Source: Actinoplanes sp. N902-109 (GTDB taxonomy: Bacteria > Actinomycetota > Actinomycetes > Mycobacteriales > Micromonosporaceae). Taken from it: a stretch of 64,000 nucleotides of DNA. The position numbers and the translations under genes were made by a program. The notes below the pieces were generated by a model that searched no databases, had not been told where the DNA came from, and saw nothing but the letters and a program-made list of their open reading frames with translations. Positions 24,188 through 34,622 of the stretch are shown here, in pieces (the first letter of the stretch is position 1; each line of letters begins with the position of its first letter). The stretch spans positions 5,147,501 to 5,211,500 of the forward strand of contig NC_021191.1 in NCBI RefSeq assembly GCF_000389965.1, given 5' to 3'.

Positions 24188-27100
24188 GTGGCGACATGGG
24201 CGCTCCAGACGATGAAGAAGGTGGCCCTGGTCATCGCGACACTGCTCGTTGTCGCGCTGGCCGGGCCGCCCATTGCTGCGTACGCGGCGGTGGGCCCGAT
24301 CAACACGACCGCGCAGGGCGCCCGGATCTCGGTCAACGTGCTGGGTGGCCTGCTACCGGTCACCATCAACCTGCCCGACCCGGCACGCACCTGGACCACC
24401 GGCGGCGCCACCAGCTCCGCGTCCACCCTGGGGGCGACCGTCCCCGGCGTGCTCAACCTCGGGGCCGTCAACGCCAGCGCGGGCCCGGTGAGCGGCGGCG
24501 GCACGGCCACGTCCGGCACGGCGGGGCTCAGCGTGCTCAGCGCGCTGTCGGTGGGCGCGGTGCAGACCTCCTGCACGATGAGCGCCTCGACGATCAGCAC
24601 GACCACCGACATCGCGAACCTCACCGTGGCGGGCGCGCCGGTCAACCCGGACGTCAACCTGGCCATCGGCGTGCCGGGCGTGCTCACCGGGACGGTCGAC
24701 GAGCGCACCGCCACCTACAGCACCAGCACCGGACGGCTCAGCTACACGGTCCGGGCCCTCGACCTGACGCTGCTGGAGGGCGGCCCGGTCGTCAACGGCT
24801 CGGTCATCGTCGGCGAGTCGACCTGCTCGGGCATCGTCAAGCTGGGCGCCATCAACCGGGCCACCGCGTCGGTGGCCCCCGGTGAGACCGGCACCCCGAA
24901 GGTCACGGTCACCAACACCGGTGACATCGCCGCGCCGGGCACCACGATCCGCATCCCCCGCCCGCCGGCCGGTTACACCCTGGGCACGCCCACCGTCGGT
25001 GGTGGCGGCACCTGCACGACCGATCCCACGACCATCATCTGTACGGGCGTGACCGTGCCCGGTTCGGGAAGCGTCGACGTGTCGCTGCCGGTGTCGCTGG
25101 CCGCCTCGGCCACCACCGCCGCCGACTGGGCGCCCGGCTCCGGCACGATCACCGCGGTCAGCACCCCGATCACCGGGGTCACCACCACGATCAGCGTCAC
25201 CGGCGGCGGCACCCTGGTGAACCGGCTGGCCCCGCGCAGCACCGGCGGCTCGATCACGGTCACCCCGATGACCGTCGCCGCGGGCAAGTCCGCCACCACC
25301 AGCGTCGTGGTGTCCAACGACGGCCCCTCGGACGCCACCACCACGGTCACCATCCCGCTGGCCGGCAAGCCCGCCGGCATCTCGATCGTCTCGGCCACCG
25401 CCGGCGGCACCGCCTGCACGGTCGACGCCACCGCGGTCACCTGCAGCAACGTCACCGTGCCGGGCGAGGGCAGCACGACCATCAGCCTGCGCGCGGCGGC
25501 CACCACGACGACCGCCCCGGGCACCACGTGGACCGTCACCGGCATGGCGGCCACCCTCAACGGCACCCCGATCAGCGGCTCGGGACGGGTGCTCACGGTC
25601 AGCGACCCGGACGTCAACCTGGATGCGGGCGTGACCATCACCCCGGCGACAGCGGTGCCCGGCGACGGCACCGCGACGCCGACCGTGCGGGTGCGCAACC
25701 TGGGCATCATCCCGGCCACCGGCACCACGATCACGCTGCCCGCTCCCCCGGCCGGCTACACCGTCGGCACGGTCACCACCACCGGCGGCGGCACCTGCAC
25801 CAGCACCGGCGGCATCCGCTGCACCGGCGTCACCGTCCCGGCCACCGGCAGCGTCACCGTCTCGATCCCGGTCACCCTGGCCGCGGGCGTCACCGCCGGC
25901 TGGTCGGCCCCGGCCGACGCGCCGGTCACGGCCACGAGCGGCGACTCCACCGGTACGGCCACCGGCGCGATCGTCACCGCCGATCCTCGCTGGACCCTGG
26001 GAGCCAGCGCCACCGGCCCGGCCGCACGCACCGTGCGCCCCGGTCAGACCGCCACGATGACCGTCACCGTACGCGACAACGGGCCGTCCGACGCCCGCGC
26101 CGCCGGCTACGTCATCGTGGCCCCGCAGAACACCACGTTCGGCCCGCTGACCGGCACAGCCGCCGCGTGCACCCAGCTGTCGCCGACCACGGTGCGCTGC
26201 ACCCAGGACATCCCGGCCGCCGGTCCCGCCGTGACGCTGACGCTGCCGCTGGCCGTGTCCGCCGGCGCCGACCCGGCCGTCCCGGTCACCGGGGGCTGCG
26301 TCAGCCTCGACAACGACACCGGCTGCGGCGGCAGCACCGACGTGGCGCTGCCCGCGATCCAGCTGCGCACCCCGATCGCAAACCGGCTGACTGTCACCAC
26401 CGGCACCGCCACCGTCGTGCCCGGGCGCAGCGGCACCGGCACCCTGACCGTGGGCTCGACGCAGGACGAGGACGACCTCACTGTCACCGTCCCGGTCGAC
26501 GGGCTGCCCACCGGGTTCACCGCGGGCACCGCCACCGGCCCGGCCGGTTCCTCCTGCACGACCGGCACCACCACGATCACCTGCACCGGGGTCGACATCA
26601 GCGCCGGGCGGTCCGTGACGATCAGCGTGCCGGTGACGCTCGCTTCCTCGGTGACCCCGCCCGCCACCTGGACCGCCGGCCCGATCACCGTCTCCGACGG
26701 CACCGAGCAGCTGACCACCAGCGGTGCCCTGGCCACCGCGGGCACCCCGGTCTTCCAGCTGACCGCCACCGTGGCCGGGCCGCCGGACAACACCGTCGAG
26801 CCCGGGCAGACCACCGCGCTGTCGCTGACCGCGCGCAACAACGGGCCCTCGGACGCACCCGCCACCTCGTTCGGCGTCATCGCACCCACCGGCACCACCT
26901 TCGGCACGCCCACCGGCGCCGCGGCAACCGCCTGCACCGTGGCCCCGGACGGTGCGAGCGCCACCTGCACCGTGACCCTGGCCGCCGGGGCGAGCAGCCC
27001 ACAGCTCACCCTGCCGGTGGGCATCCCGGCCGGGGCCGACGTGAGCACCCCGATCGGCGGCGGCTGCGTCGACCTCGACACCGACGGTACGTGCGGCGGT

Positions 27101-30100
27101 GACCCGGACGTGCGCTTCGACCCGATCATGCTCAAGGTGCCGTTCGCCCAGCAGGTCTCCGTGACCGGCACCCCGGCCACCGTGACCCCGGGCGCCGGCG
27201 CCACCGCAACACTCACCGTCAACGCCGTGCACGGCGACCTGAGCGACCTGACCGTCACCGTGCCGCTGAGCCTGCCCACGGGCCTGACGGTGACCGGCGC
27301 GAACATCGGCGGCACCGACTGCCCGATCAGCGGCGGCCAGCTGGTCTGCACCGGGGTGGACATCGAGAACGGGAGCAGTGCGGCCATCGCGATCGAGGTC
27401 AGCGCGACCGCCGCGACGGCACAGGGCACGTCGTGGACCGCCACGGGCATCACCGTGTCCAACGGCACCGACACCGTCACCGCCACCCAGCCGCTGGCCA
27501 CGGTCGGTGCCCCGAGCTACCGGCTGGACACCACGGTGACCGTCCCGCCGCAGGAGACGTTGCAGCCGGGACAGGGCGGCACCCTGGGCGTACAGGTGGA
27601 CAACCTCGGACCCTCGGACGCGACCGCGGCCACCATCGGGGTGCTCCTGCCGCCCGGCGCGACCTTCGGGGCGTTGAGCGGCACCACCGACACCGCCTGC
27701 GACCTGACCGGCACCACCCACGCCACCTGCACCTTCGACCTGACCGCTGCCGGTGCGCCGCTGGACCTCGCGTTCCCGTTCGTGGTCGACCCGGGGGCCG
27801 ACCCGAACCGGCCGCTGCGCGGCGGCTGCATCGACCTGGACGCCGACGGGGTGTGCGGTCCCGGCGACCCGGCGATCACCGACATCTGGCTGGCCACCCC
27901 GTTGAGCCAGATCGTCACCATCGGCACCGACCCGGGCACCGTCGTGCCCGGCCGCTCCGGCACCGGCACCGTCACCGTGCAGGCCAACCGCCCGCAGCAG
28001 GGCCTGACCGTCAGCATCCCGCTGGACGGGCTGCCGGCCGGGTTCACCGCGCCCAGCGCGACCGTCGCCGGCGGCACCTGCGACGCCGGTCCCGCCGCCA
28101 TCACCTGCACCGGCGTCGACCTCGCGGAAGGTGTGCGCAAGGACATCACCGTGCAGGTGGCGGTGGCCGCGGACGTAGTGCCGCCGCAGACCTGGACGGC
28201 CACCGCGATCACCGTCACCGACGGCGTGGACAGCGTCACCGCGAACGGGCCCATCGCGTCCGCCGGTGACCCCGCCACCGACGTCAGCGTCACCGTCACC
28301 GGACCGGCCGCCGGCACCGTCGCCGCAGGCAGCACCACCACCCTCACCCTGGTCGCCGCCAACGCCGGCCCGTCCGACGCACCCGGGCGCACCTTCACCG
28401 TGAGCGCGCCGCACAGCACCACCTTCGCAGCGCTCACCGGTGACGCCGCGAGCCGCTGCCAGGTCACCGCGGGCAACCTCACCGTCAGCTGCACCGTCGA
28501 CCTGCCGGCCGGCACCAGCACACCCGACCTCGTGCTGCCGCTGGTCGTCGACCCCGGCGCCGACCCGTTCGTCGCGCTGGACGGCGGCTGCGTCAACCTG
28601 TCCGGCACCACCGGCTGCTCCGGGCCGGGCGACGTACCGATCGACCCGATCCAGCTCAAGGTGCCCTTCGACCGGCGCGCACAGCTCGTCACCGCCGCCG
28701 CCACCGTCACGCCGGGCACCGAGGAGACCGCCACCGCCGGGGTCACCGCGCTGCACGGCGAGCTCAGCGACCTGACCCTCACCATCCCGCTGGACGCCGT
28801 ACCCGCCGGGCTGAGCGTCACGACCGCCGACGCCGCCTGCACCACCTCGGCGACCCGCATCGTCTGCACCGGGCTGGACGTGCCGGACCAGCAGACGGCC
28901 GGGGTGACCCTGCGCGTCCGGGCCACCGCGGCCGTCGCCCCCGGCACCACCTGGACCGCCACCGGGGTGACCGTGACGGCCGACGCCGGCAACCAGCTCA
29001 CCGGCAACCCGCAGCTGGCCACCGTCGGCCCGCCGCAGGCCACGCTGGACGCCACCGTCACCCAGCCGGACCCGCCGATCCTGCCCGGCGGCACCGGCAC
29101 GCTGACCGTCGACGTGACCAACCTCGGCCCGTCCGACCTGGCCCGGGCCACCATCGGCATCGACGTGCCGACCGGCAGCACCCTGGGGACGCTGCCCGCC
29201 GGTACCGCCGCCGTGTGCACCGCCGACCCCGCCGGCACCAGCCTGACCTGTACCTTCCCGCTGGCCGCCGACGCCGGTCCACGCCGCATCGACGTGCCGT
29301 TGAGCGTGCCGCCCACCGCCGACCCGGGTCAGCCGCTGCCCGGCGGGTGCGTCGACCTGAACAACGACGACGCCTGCACCGAGCCGCCCGACGTGCCGAT
29401 GCCCGGCCTGCGACTGGCCACGCCGTTCAACCAGCAGGTCAGCATCAGCACCACCCCGGCCACCATCACCCCGGGCCGCTTCGGGCGCGCCCGCGTGGTG
29501 GTGGCAAGCGACCGTGACCAGGCCGGGCTGACGATCGTCGTCCCGGTCGGCGACAAGCCCGCCGACGTGTTCATCGGCACCCCGACCGTCGCCCCCAGCG
29601 GCACCTGCACCGGCGACGACGCCGCGATCCGCTGCACCGGGGTGGACATCGCCGCGGGCGCCGCCGCCACCGTCACCATCCCGCTGGCGGTCACCGCCGC
29701 CGCGCCGGCCGGGCAGACGTGGACCGCCACCGGCATCACCGTGAGCAACCCCGGCGGCGACAGCGCAACCGGCAGCGGCGTGCTGCTGCGCACCGGCACA
29801 CCCAGCTTCCGGCTCACCGGCACCAGCACCGGGCCGGACGCCGGGACCGTGCTGCCCGGCGGCACCGCCGAACTCGCCGTGACGCTGGACAACACCGGGC
29901 CGTCCGACGCGGTGAACGCCCCGGTGCGCGTCACCGCCCCGGCCGGCACCACGTTCGGCGAGCTCACCGGCAGCGCCGCGCAGAACTGCACGGCGGGCTC
30001 GGCCACCACGCTCAGCTGCCGGGTCACCCTGGCCGCCACCGACCAGCCGCTCACCTGGACGCTGCCGGTGCTGATCCCGGTCACCGCCGACCCGGCCGTG

Positions 30101-33100
30101 GCGATCACCGGCGGCTGCGCTGACCTCGACGGCGACGGTGCCTGCGGCGGCACCGACGACCTGGTGCTGCCCGACATCTCGCTGCGCGCGCCGCTGGGCA
30201 GCGTGGTCACCGTCAGCGCCGGCAACCCGGCCGTCACGCCGGGCACCACCGGCACCGCCACCGTCAGCGTGGCCGCGAGTCAGGCGCGCACCGGACTCAC
30301 CATCACCATCGACACCACCACGCTGCCCGCCGGGCTCACCGTCACCGGCGCGGGCGCCGGCTGCACCCTCGCCACCGGCACGGTCACCTGCACCGGCGTG
30401 GACATCGCCGGCGGCGGAACCTTCGCCGTCCCACTCACGCTGAGCGCCACACCCGGGGCCGACCCGGCCGGCTGGACCCCGGCGGTCACCGTCAGCGGCG
30501 GCGGCGAGACCGTCACCGGCAACCCGGCGGTGGCCTCGATCGGCGCGCCCGTGCACCCGCTCAGCGTCGACGTGGACCCGCCGCTGCCCGGCACCCTGCT
30601 GCCCGGCGGCACCGGCACCCTCGGCGTCACCCTGACCAACGCCGGGCCCTCGCTGTACCGGCAGGCCCGGGTGCAGTTCGTGGCGCCCAGCGGCACCACC
30701 TTCGGCGCCCTGGCCGACCCTGCGGCCTCCTTCTGCACCGCCACGGCCACCCTCGTCGGCTGCACCGCCGACCTGCCCGCCGGCGACCGCACCTTCGCTC
30801 TGACGCTGCTCGTGCCCGGCACCGCCGACCCGGACGACGTGCTCGACGACGGCTGCGCCGACCTCGACCTGGACGGCGCCTGCACCAGCCCGCCCGACAC
30901 GTACTTCCCGCCGATCCAGCTGGCCACCCCGCTGAGCAGCGCCGTGCAGGTCGGCACCGACCCGGGCACCGCGGTGCCCGGCGGCCCGGCGGCCGCCGGC
31001 TACGTCACGGCCGACGCCGACCGCGCGGTCACCGGCCTCACCGCCACCGTGCCCACCGGCACCCTGCCGGCCGGCTTCACGATCGCCACGGCCACCGGCC
31101 CCGGCGGCAGCCCGTGCGCCATCGGCACCGACGTGATCACCTGCACCGGCGTGGACCTGACCACCGGCATCCAGCGGGTGATCACCGTGACCGTCACCGC
31201 GGCGGCCGGTCTCGGCACCGGCATCAGCTGGACCCCCGGCCCGATCACGCTGACCGCCGCCGACGGCCAGACCACCCGGACCACCGGCACGCTGATCAGC
31301 ACCGGCAACCCGGTCGCGCCGATCACGTACACCACGACCACCACGGCCGGGACCACCGAGCCGGGCGCGACCACCACGCTGACCGTCACCGTGCGCAACG
31401 CCGGCCCGTCCGACGCCACCGGGGTGACCACCAGCGTGATCGCCCCGCGCGACACCACGTTCGGCGAGCTCACCGGTCAGGCCGCGAGCAACTGCACCGC
31501 CACCGGCAGCACCCGCCTGGACTGCCGCTTCGACCTGACCGCCACCGCCCAGCCGCTGGTCTGGACCATCCCGGTGCTGGTCGCCGCGGACGCCGACCCG
31601 ACCACCACGCTCGGCGGCGGCTGCCTCGACACCGGCGCCGACGGCACCTGCGACCGCGGCGACCCGGCCCTGCCCGGCATCCCGCTGCGCCGCACGCTGG
31701 GCCAGGCGATCACCGTCACCGCGGACGACCCGACGATCGTGCCCGGGCGCACCGGCACCGCCACGGTCACCGTGCGTGCCGCCGACGCGCGCACCGGGCT
31801 GAGCGTCACCGTCCCGTTCGCCGCCCTGCCCGCCGGGGTCAGCGTCACCGCGGCCCGTCAGGGCAGCACCGACTGCGTCATCGGCACCGCCGACCTGACC
31901 TGCTCGGGCATCGACCTGGCTGCGGGCGCGAGCACCGGCATCGCCCTGACCGTGGCCACCACCGCGGCCGCGGCCCCCGGTGCTGTCTGGTCGCCGGCGG
32001 TCAGCATCGGGCAGGCGGGGGCGGCTGTGACCCGTACCGTCGATGCCGCGACGCTCGGCGCGGCCGGCACCGCCGTCACCGTGACCGTCGTCCCGCCCGC
32101 CGCCGGCTCGGTGCTGCCCGGCGGCACCGGCACCCTGGCCGTCACCGTCGCGAACTCCGGGCCGTCGGACGCTGTCGGCTACCCGCTGACCTTCACCGCG
32201 CCCGACAACACCACCTTCGGTACGCCCACCCTGCCCTCCTGCGCGGTGAGCACCGCGGGCACCACCGTGACCTGCACCGTGGACGTGGCCGCAGCCGCCG
32301 CCGTGCGGTTCACCCTGCCAATCACCGTGGCCGCGACAGCCCCGGCGGGCACCCCGCTGGGCGGCGGCTGCGTCGGCACCGGCAGCGCCACCTGCACCCC
32401 GATCCCGCCGATCGAGCTGGGCACCCCGCTCAGCGACCGGGTGCAGCTCAGCACCACCGGCGCGACCGTGACACCGGGTTCGACGGCGACCGCCACCGTG
32501 CGCGCCACCAGCACCTCGGCCGTCACCGGCGGCACCGTCACGCTGCCGCTCACCGCCCTGCCGGCCGGCCTCACCGTGACCCCGGCCGGATCCGGCTGTA
32601 CGCAGACCAGCACCGCCATCACCTGCACCGGGGTGGACCTGACCGCGGGCACCCGTACCGTGCTGACCGTACGGGTGACCGCGACCGCCGCCCTGCGCGC
32701 CGGGGTGACCTGGACCGCGACCGGCATCACGCTGACCTCGGGCGGCGAAACCGCGACCGGCAGCGGCACCCTGGCCACCACCGGCGCCCCGAGCACGCCG
32801 TTCACCGTCGCGGTCAGCGGCCCGACCGGCTCGGTGCTGCCCGGCGACATCCTCACCATGACGGCCACCGTCACCAACCCCGGCCCGTCCGACGCCGTCG
32901 GCGCCACCGCGACGGTGACCGCGCCGACCAACAGCACCTTCGGCGCGCTGTCCGGCCCGGTCGCCACCGACTGCACGGCCGCCGGCACCACCACGCTGAG
33001 CTGCCGCTTCGACCAGATCGCGGGGACGGCGCGGACCTGGACCATCCCGGTGGTCGTCAGCGCCACGGCCGGCTTCGGCGACGTGGTCGGCACCGGCTGC

Positions 33101-34597
33101 GTCACCGTCACCGGCGGGGTCCGCGCCTGCGGCGACACCGCGACCGTGTCCGAGCAGGCCTCCGACCGGCCGGTCAGCACCACCGCCACGGTCACCCTGA
33201 CCCCCGGCACCATCCCGGCCGGCACCTCGGGCACCGCCAGCATCGCCCTGACCTCGACGGTCGACCAGCCCGACCTGACCCTGGCGGTCCCGCTCGCCGG
33301 TCTGCCCACCGGCATGACCGTCGACGGCGCGTCCCTGGGCGACACCGACTGCACCGTCAGCGCCACGACCATCACCTGCGCCGACATCGCGCTGATCGGC
33401 AACCAGACGGTCACCGTGGAGATCGCCGTGACGGCCGCCGCCACGGTCGCCGCCGGCGCCACCTGGACCGCTACGGACGTGCGGCTGTTCAACCCCGACA
33501 CGCCCGCGGACTACAAGTCGGCCACCGGGACCCTGGTCACCACCACGGCCCCGGACTACACGGTCACCGCCGCCGTCGGCACCCCGTCGATCCCCCGGCC
33601 GGCGCCCGGCCAGACCACGGTCCTGCCGATCACCCTGACCAACAGCGGGCCGCAGGACGCCAACCCGTACACCGCGTCCTTCGTCCTGCCGACCGGCACC
33701 AGCCACGGCCCGCTGCCGACCGGCTGCGCCGAGGGTGCCACCGCGCGGATCGTGACCTGCACGGTCGCGCTGGCCGCCGGAGAGTCCAGCGAGTTCGACC
33801 TGCCGCTGGTCGTCGACAGCGACGCGGCCATCGGCTCCACCATCAGCGGCGGCTGCTTCGACGGCAGCGGCAACGGCACCTGCGGTTCGGCCGACGACCT
33901 GGCCCTGCCCAGCCTGACGGTCAGCGCGCCGACGGTCGACCTCGACATCGACTACAGCAACCCGAGGCCGTCCACCGCCAAGGGCGCGACGGTGCTGCTG
34001 CGGCTGCCCTACAGCAACAACGGCTCGCAGAGCGCGGACGACGTCAGCTTCCTGATCGACCCGCCGGCGGGCACCACGCTGACCAGGGCGGCAGTCCTGC
34101 TGGACGCCTCGGCCGCGGACTTCACCGCCACCGCCACCGCCACCGACACGGTCGACATCGACTGCGAACCGGCCCCCGACGTGGACGCCAACGCGGCGCG
34201 CTGCACCGGTCCGGAAGCCGCTGTCGGAGCCAGCAGCGAGCTGTGGCTCTACCTGGCGATCGCCAAGACGGCCCGGGCGGGCACCTACCCCGTCGCGGTG
34301 ACCATCAGCACGACCAGCCCGGAGGGCAACACCGTCAACAACACCGCGACGGCCCAGCTCACCATCACCGGCGCCACCGACGAGCCGGGCAACTCGGACA
34401 ACGGCACCGGCGACGACGGTACGGATGACGGCGGCACGGATGACAGCAGCGCCGGGTCCGGCAGCACGGGCGGCTCCGGCGGCACCGGCCTGGCCAAGAC
34501 CGGCCAGGACCTCACCGGCCTGATCCTGCTCGCCGTTCTGATGATCATCGGAGGCGGCGCGGCCCGGGTCGCCACCCGCAACCGCCGTAGCCGCTGA
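24188..34597 (+). CDS. Giant secreted repeat protein with LAXTG cell-wall anchor
   Basis: One uninterrupted frame of 3,469 residues. The N-terminus has a signal peptide (KKVALVIATLLVVALAG, cleavage likely after AAYA). The start is GTG 24188 or ATG 24212; neither has a clear ribosome binding site. After a unique ~200-residue region, the protein is built of Ig-like beta modules in about eleven super-repeats of ~250 residues. Each has VLPGGTGTLTVTV-NxGPSDA, APxGTTFGxLTG, a Cys-containing GGCxDLDxDGxC loop, and a second module ending CTGVDI...WTATGITV. These resemble DUF11-type surface modules. The C-terminus has a Gly/Ser/Asp spacer, LAKTG (near residue 3435), a hydrophobic helix and an RNRRSR tail. 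LAXTG is the class E sortase signal, so it is probably wall-linked. An adhesin or hyphal surface role is inferred. Confidence 0.9.
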   Translation: MATWALQTMKKVALVIATLLVVALAGPPIAAYAAVGPINTTAQGARISVNVLGGLLPVTINLPDPARTWTTGGATSSASTLGATVPGVLNLGAVNASAGPVSGGGTATSGTAGLSVLSALSVGAVQTSCTMSASTISTTTDIANLTVAGAPVNPDVNLAIGVPGVLTGTVDERTATYSTSTGRLSYTVRALDLTLLEGGPVVNGSVIVGESTCSGIVKLGAINRATASVAPGETGTPKVTVTNTGDIAAPGTTIRIPRPPAGYTLGTPTVGGGGTCTTDPTTIICTGVTVPGSGSVDVSLPVSLAASATTAADWAPGSGTITAVSTPITGVTTTISVTGGGTLVNRLAPRSTGGSITVTPMTVAAGKSATTSVVVSNDGPSDATTTVTIPLAGKPAGISIVSATAGGTACTVDATAVTCSNVTVPGEGSTTISLRAAATTTTAPGTTWTVTGMAATLNGTPISGSGRVLTVSDPDVNLDAGVTITPATAVPGDGTATPTVRVRNLGIIPATGTTITLPAPPAGYTVGTVTTTGGGTCTSTGGIRCTGVTVPATGSVTVSIPVTLAAGVTAGWSAPADAPVTATSGDSTGTATGAIVTADPRWTLGASATGPAARTVRPGQTATMTVTVRDNGPSDARAAGYVIVAPQNTTFGPLTGTAAACTQLSPTTVRCTQDIPAAGPAVTLTLPLAVSAGADPAVPVTGGCVSLDNDTGCGGSTDVALPAIQLRTPIANRLTVTTGTATVVPGRSGTGTLTVGSTQDEDDLTVTVPVDGLPTGFTAGTATGPAGSSCTTGTTTITCTGVDISAGRSVTISVPVTLASSVTPPATWTAGPITVSDGTEQLTTSGALATAGTPVFQLTATVAGPPDNTVEPGQTTALSLTARNNGPSDAPATSFGVIAPTGTTFGTPTGAAATACTVAPDGASATCTVTLAAGASSPQLTLPVGIPAGADVSTPIGGGCVDLDTDGTCGGDPDVRFDPIMLKVPFAQQVSVTGTPATVTPGAGATATLTVNAVHGDLSDLTVTVPLSLPTGLTVTGANIGGTDCPISGGQLVCTGVDIENGSSAAIAIEVSATAATAQGTSWTATGITVSNGTDTVTATQPLATVGAPSYRLDTTVTVPPQETLQPGQGGTLGVQVDNLGPSDATAATIGVLLPPGATFGALSGTTDTACDLTGTTHATCTFDLTAAGAPLDLAFPFVVDPGADPNRPLRGGCIDLDADGVCGPGDPAITDIWLATPLSQIVTIGTDPGTVVPGRSGTGTVTVQANRPQQGLTVSIPLDGLPAGFTAPSATVAGGTCDAGPAAITCTGVDLAEGVRKDITVQVAVAADVVPPQTWTATAITVTDGVDSVTANGPIASAGDPATDVSVTVTGPAAGTVAAGSTTTLTLVAANAGPSDAPGRTFTVSAPHSTTFAALTGDAASRCQVTAGNLTVSCTVDLPAGTSTPDLVLPLVVDPGADPFVALDGGCVNLSGTTGCSGPGDVPIDPIQLKVPFDRRAQLVTAAATVTPGTEETATAGVTALHGELSDLTLTIPLDAVPAGLSVTTADAACTTSATRIVCTGLDVPDQQTAGVTLRVRATAAVAPGTTWTATGVTVTADAGNQLTGNPQLATVGPPQATLDATVTQPDPPILPGGTGTLTVDVTNLGPSDLARATIGIDVPTGSTLGTLPAGTAAVCTADPAGTSLTCTFPLAADAGPRRIDVPLSVPPTADPGQPLPGGCVDLNNDDACTEPPDVPMPGLRLATPFNQQVSISTTPATITPGRFGRARVVVASDRDQAGLTIVVPVGDKPADVFIGTPTVAPSGTCTGDDAAIRCTGVDIAAGAAATVTIPLAVTAAAPAGQTWTATGITVSNPGGDSATGSGVLLRTGTPSFRLTGTSTGPDAGTVLPGGTAELAVTLDNTGPSDAVNAPVRVTAPAGTTFGELTGSAAQNCTAGSATTLSCRVTLAATDQPLTWTLPVLIPVTADPAVAITGGCADLDGDGACGGTDDLVLPDISLRAPLGSVVTVSAGNPAVTPGTTGTATVSVAASQARTGLTITIDTTTLPAGLTVTGAGAGCTLATGTVTCTGVDIAGGGTFAVPLTLSATPGADPAGWTPAVTVSGGGETVTGNPAVASIGAPVHPLSVDVDPPLPGTLLPGGTGTLGVTLTNAGPSLYRQARVQFVAPSGTTFGALADPAASFCTATATLVGCTADLPAGDRTFALTLLVPGTADPDDVLDDGCADLDLDGACTSPPDTYFPPIQLATPLSSAVQVGTDPGTAVPGGPAAAGYVTADADRAVTGLTATVPTGTLPAGFTIATATGPGGSPCAIGTDVITCTGVDLTTGIQRVITVTVTAAAGLGTGISWTPGPITLTAADGQTTRTTGTLISTGNPVAPITYTTTTTAGTTEPGATTTLTVTVRNAGPSDATGVTTSVIAPRDTTFGELTGQAASNCTATGSTRLDCRFDLTATAQPLVWTIPVLVAADADPTTTLGGGCLDTGADGTCDRGDPALPGIPLRRTLGQAITVTADDPTIVPGRTGTATVTVRAADARTGLSVTVPFAALPAGVSVTAARQGSTDCVIGTADLTCSGIDLAAGASTGIALTVATTAAAAPGAVWSPAVSIGQAGAAVTRTVDAATLGAAGTAVTVTVVPPAAGSVLPGGTGTLAVTVANSGPSDAVGYPLTFTAPDNTTFGTPTLPSCAVSTAGTTVTCTVDVAAAAAVRFTLPITVAATAPAGTPLGGGCVGTGSATCTPIPPIELGTPLSDRVQLSTTGATVTPGSTATATVRATSTSAVTGGTVTLPLTALPAGLTVTPAGSGCTQTSTAITCTGVDLTAGTRTVLTVRVTATAALRAGVTWTATGITLTSGGETATGSGTLATTGAPSTPFTVAVSGPTGSVLPGDILTMTATVTNPGPSDAVGATATVTAPTNSTFGALSGPVATDCTAAGTTTLSCRFDQIAGTARTWTIPVVVSATAGFGDVVGTGCVTVTGGVRACGDTATVSEQASDRPVSTTATVTLTPGTIPAGTSGTASIALTSTVDQPDLTLAVPLAGLPTGMTVDGASLGDTDCTVSATTITCADIALIGNQTVTVEIAVTAAATVAAGATWTATDVRLFNPDTPADYKSATGTLVTTTAPDYTVTAAVGTPSIPRPAPGQTTVLPITLTNSGPQDANPYTASFVLPTGTSHGPLPTGCAEGATARIVTCTVALAAGESSEFDLPLVVDSDAAIGSTISGGCFDGSGNGTCGSADDLALPSLTVSAPTVDLDIDYSNPRPSTAKGATVLLRLPYSNNGSQSADDVSFLIDPPAGTTLTRAAVLLDASAADFTATATATDTVDIDCEPAPDVDANAARCTGPEAAVGASSELWLYLAIAKTARAGTYPVAVTISTTSPEGNTVNNTATAQLTITGATDEPGNSDNGTGDDGTDDGGTDDSSAGSGSTGGSGGTGLAKTGQDLTGLILLAVLMIIGGGAARVATRNRRSR
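26290..33890 (+). repeat. About eleven ~755-bp coding super-repeats inside the giant surface protein
   Basis: The marker motif GGC-x-D-L-D-x-D-G-x-C (or a decayed version) occurs near 26290, 27057, 27821, 28586, 29343, 30111, 30849, 31615, 32364, 33095 and 33846. Early copies keep the DxDxDG-like loop and both cysteines; later ones lose the acidic residues (GGCVGTGSATC, TGCVTVTGGVRAC). The DNA copies are diverged, so the array is not recent. Confidence 0.85.
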
Positions 34598-34622
34598 CCG
34601 TGGCCTGACCGAGGTCCGGGCC

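Noticed and set aside
24353..33706. A 3,117-residue open frame on the minus strand
   Set aside because: It is the antisense of the giant surface protein, Gly/Arg/Asp-rich without domains or a start signal; it is open because of high GC codon structure.
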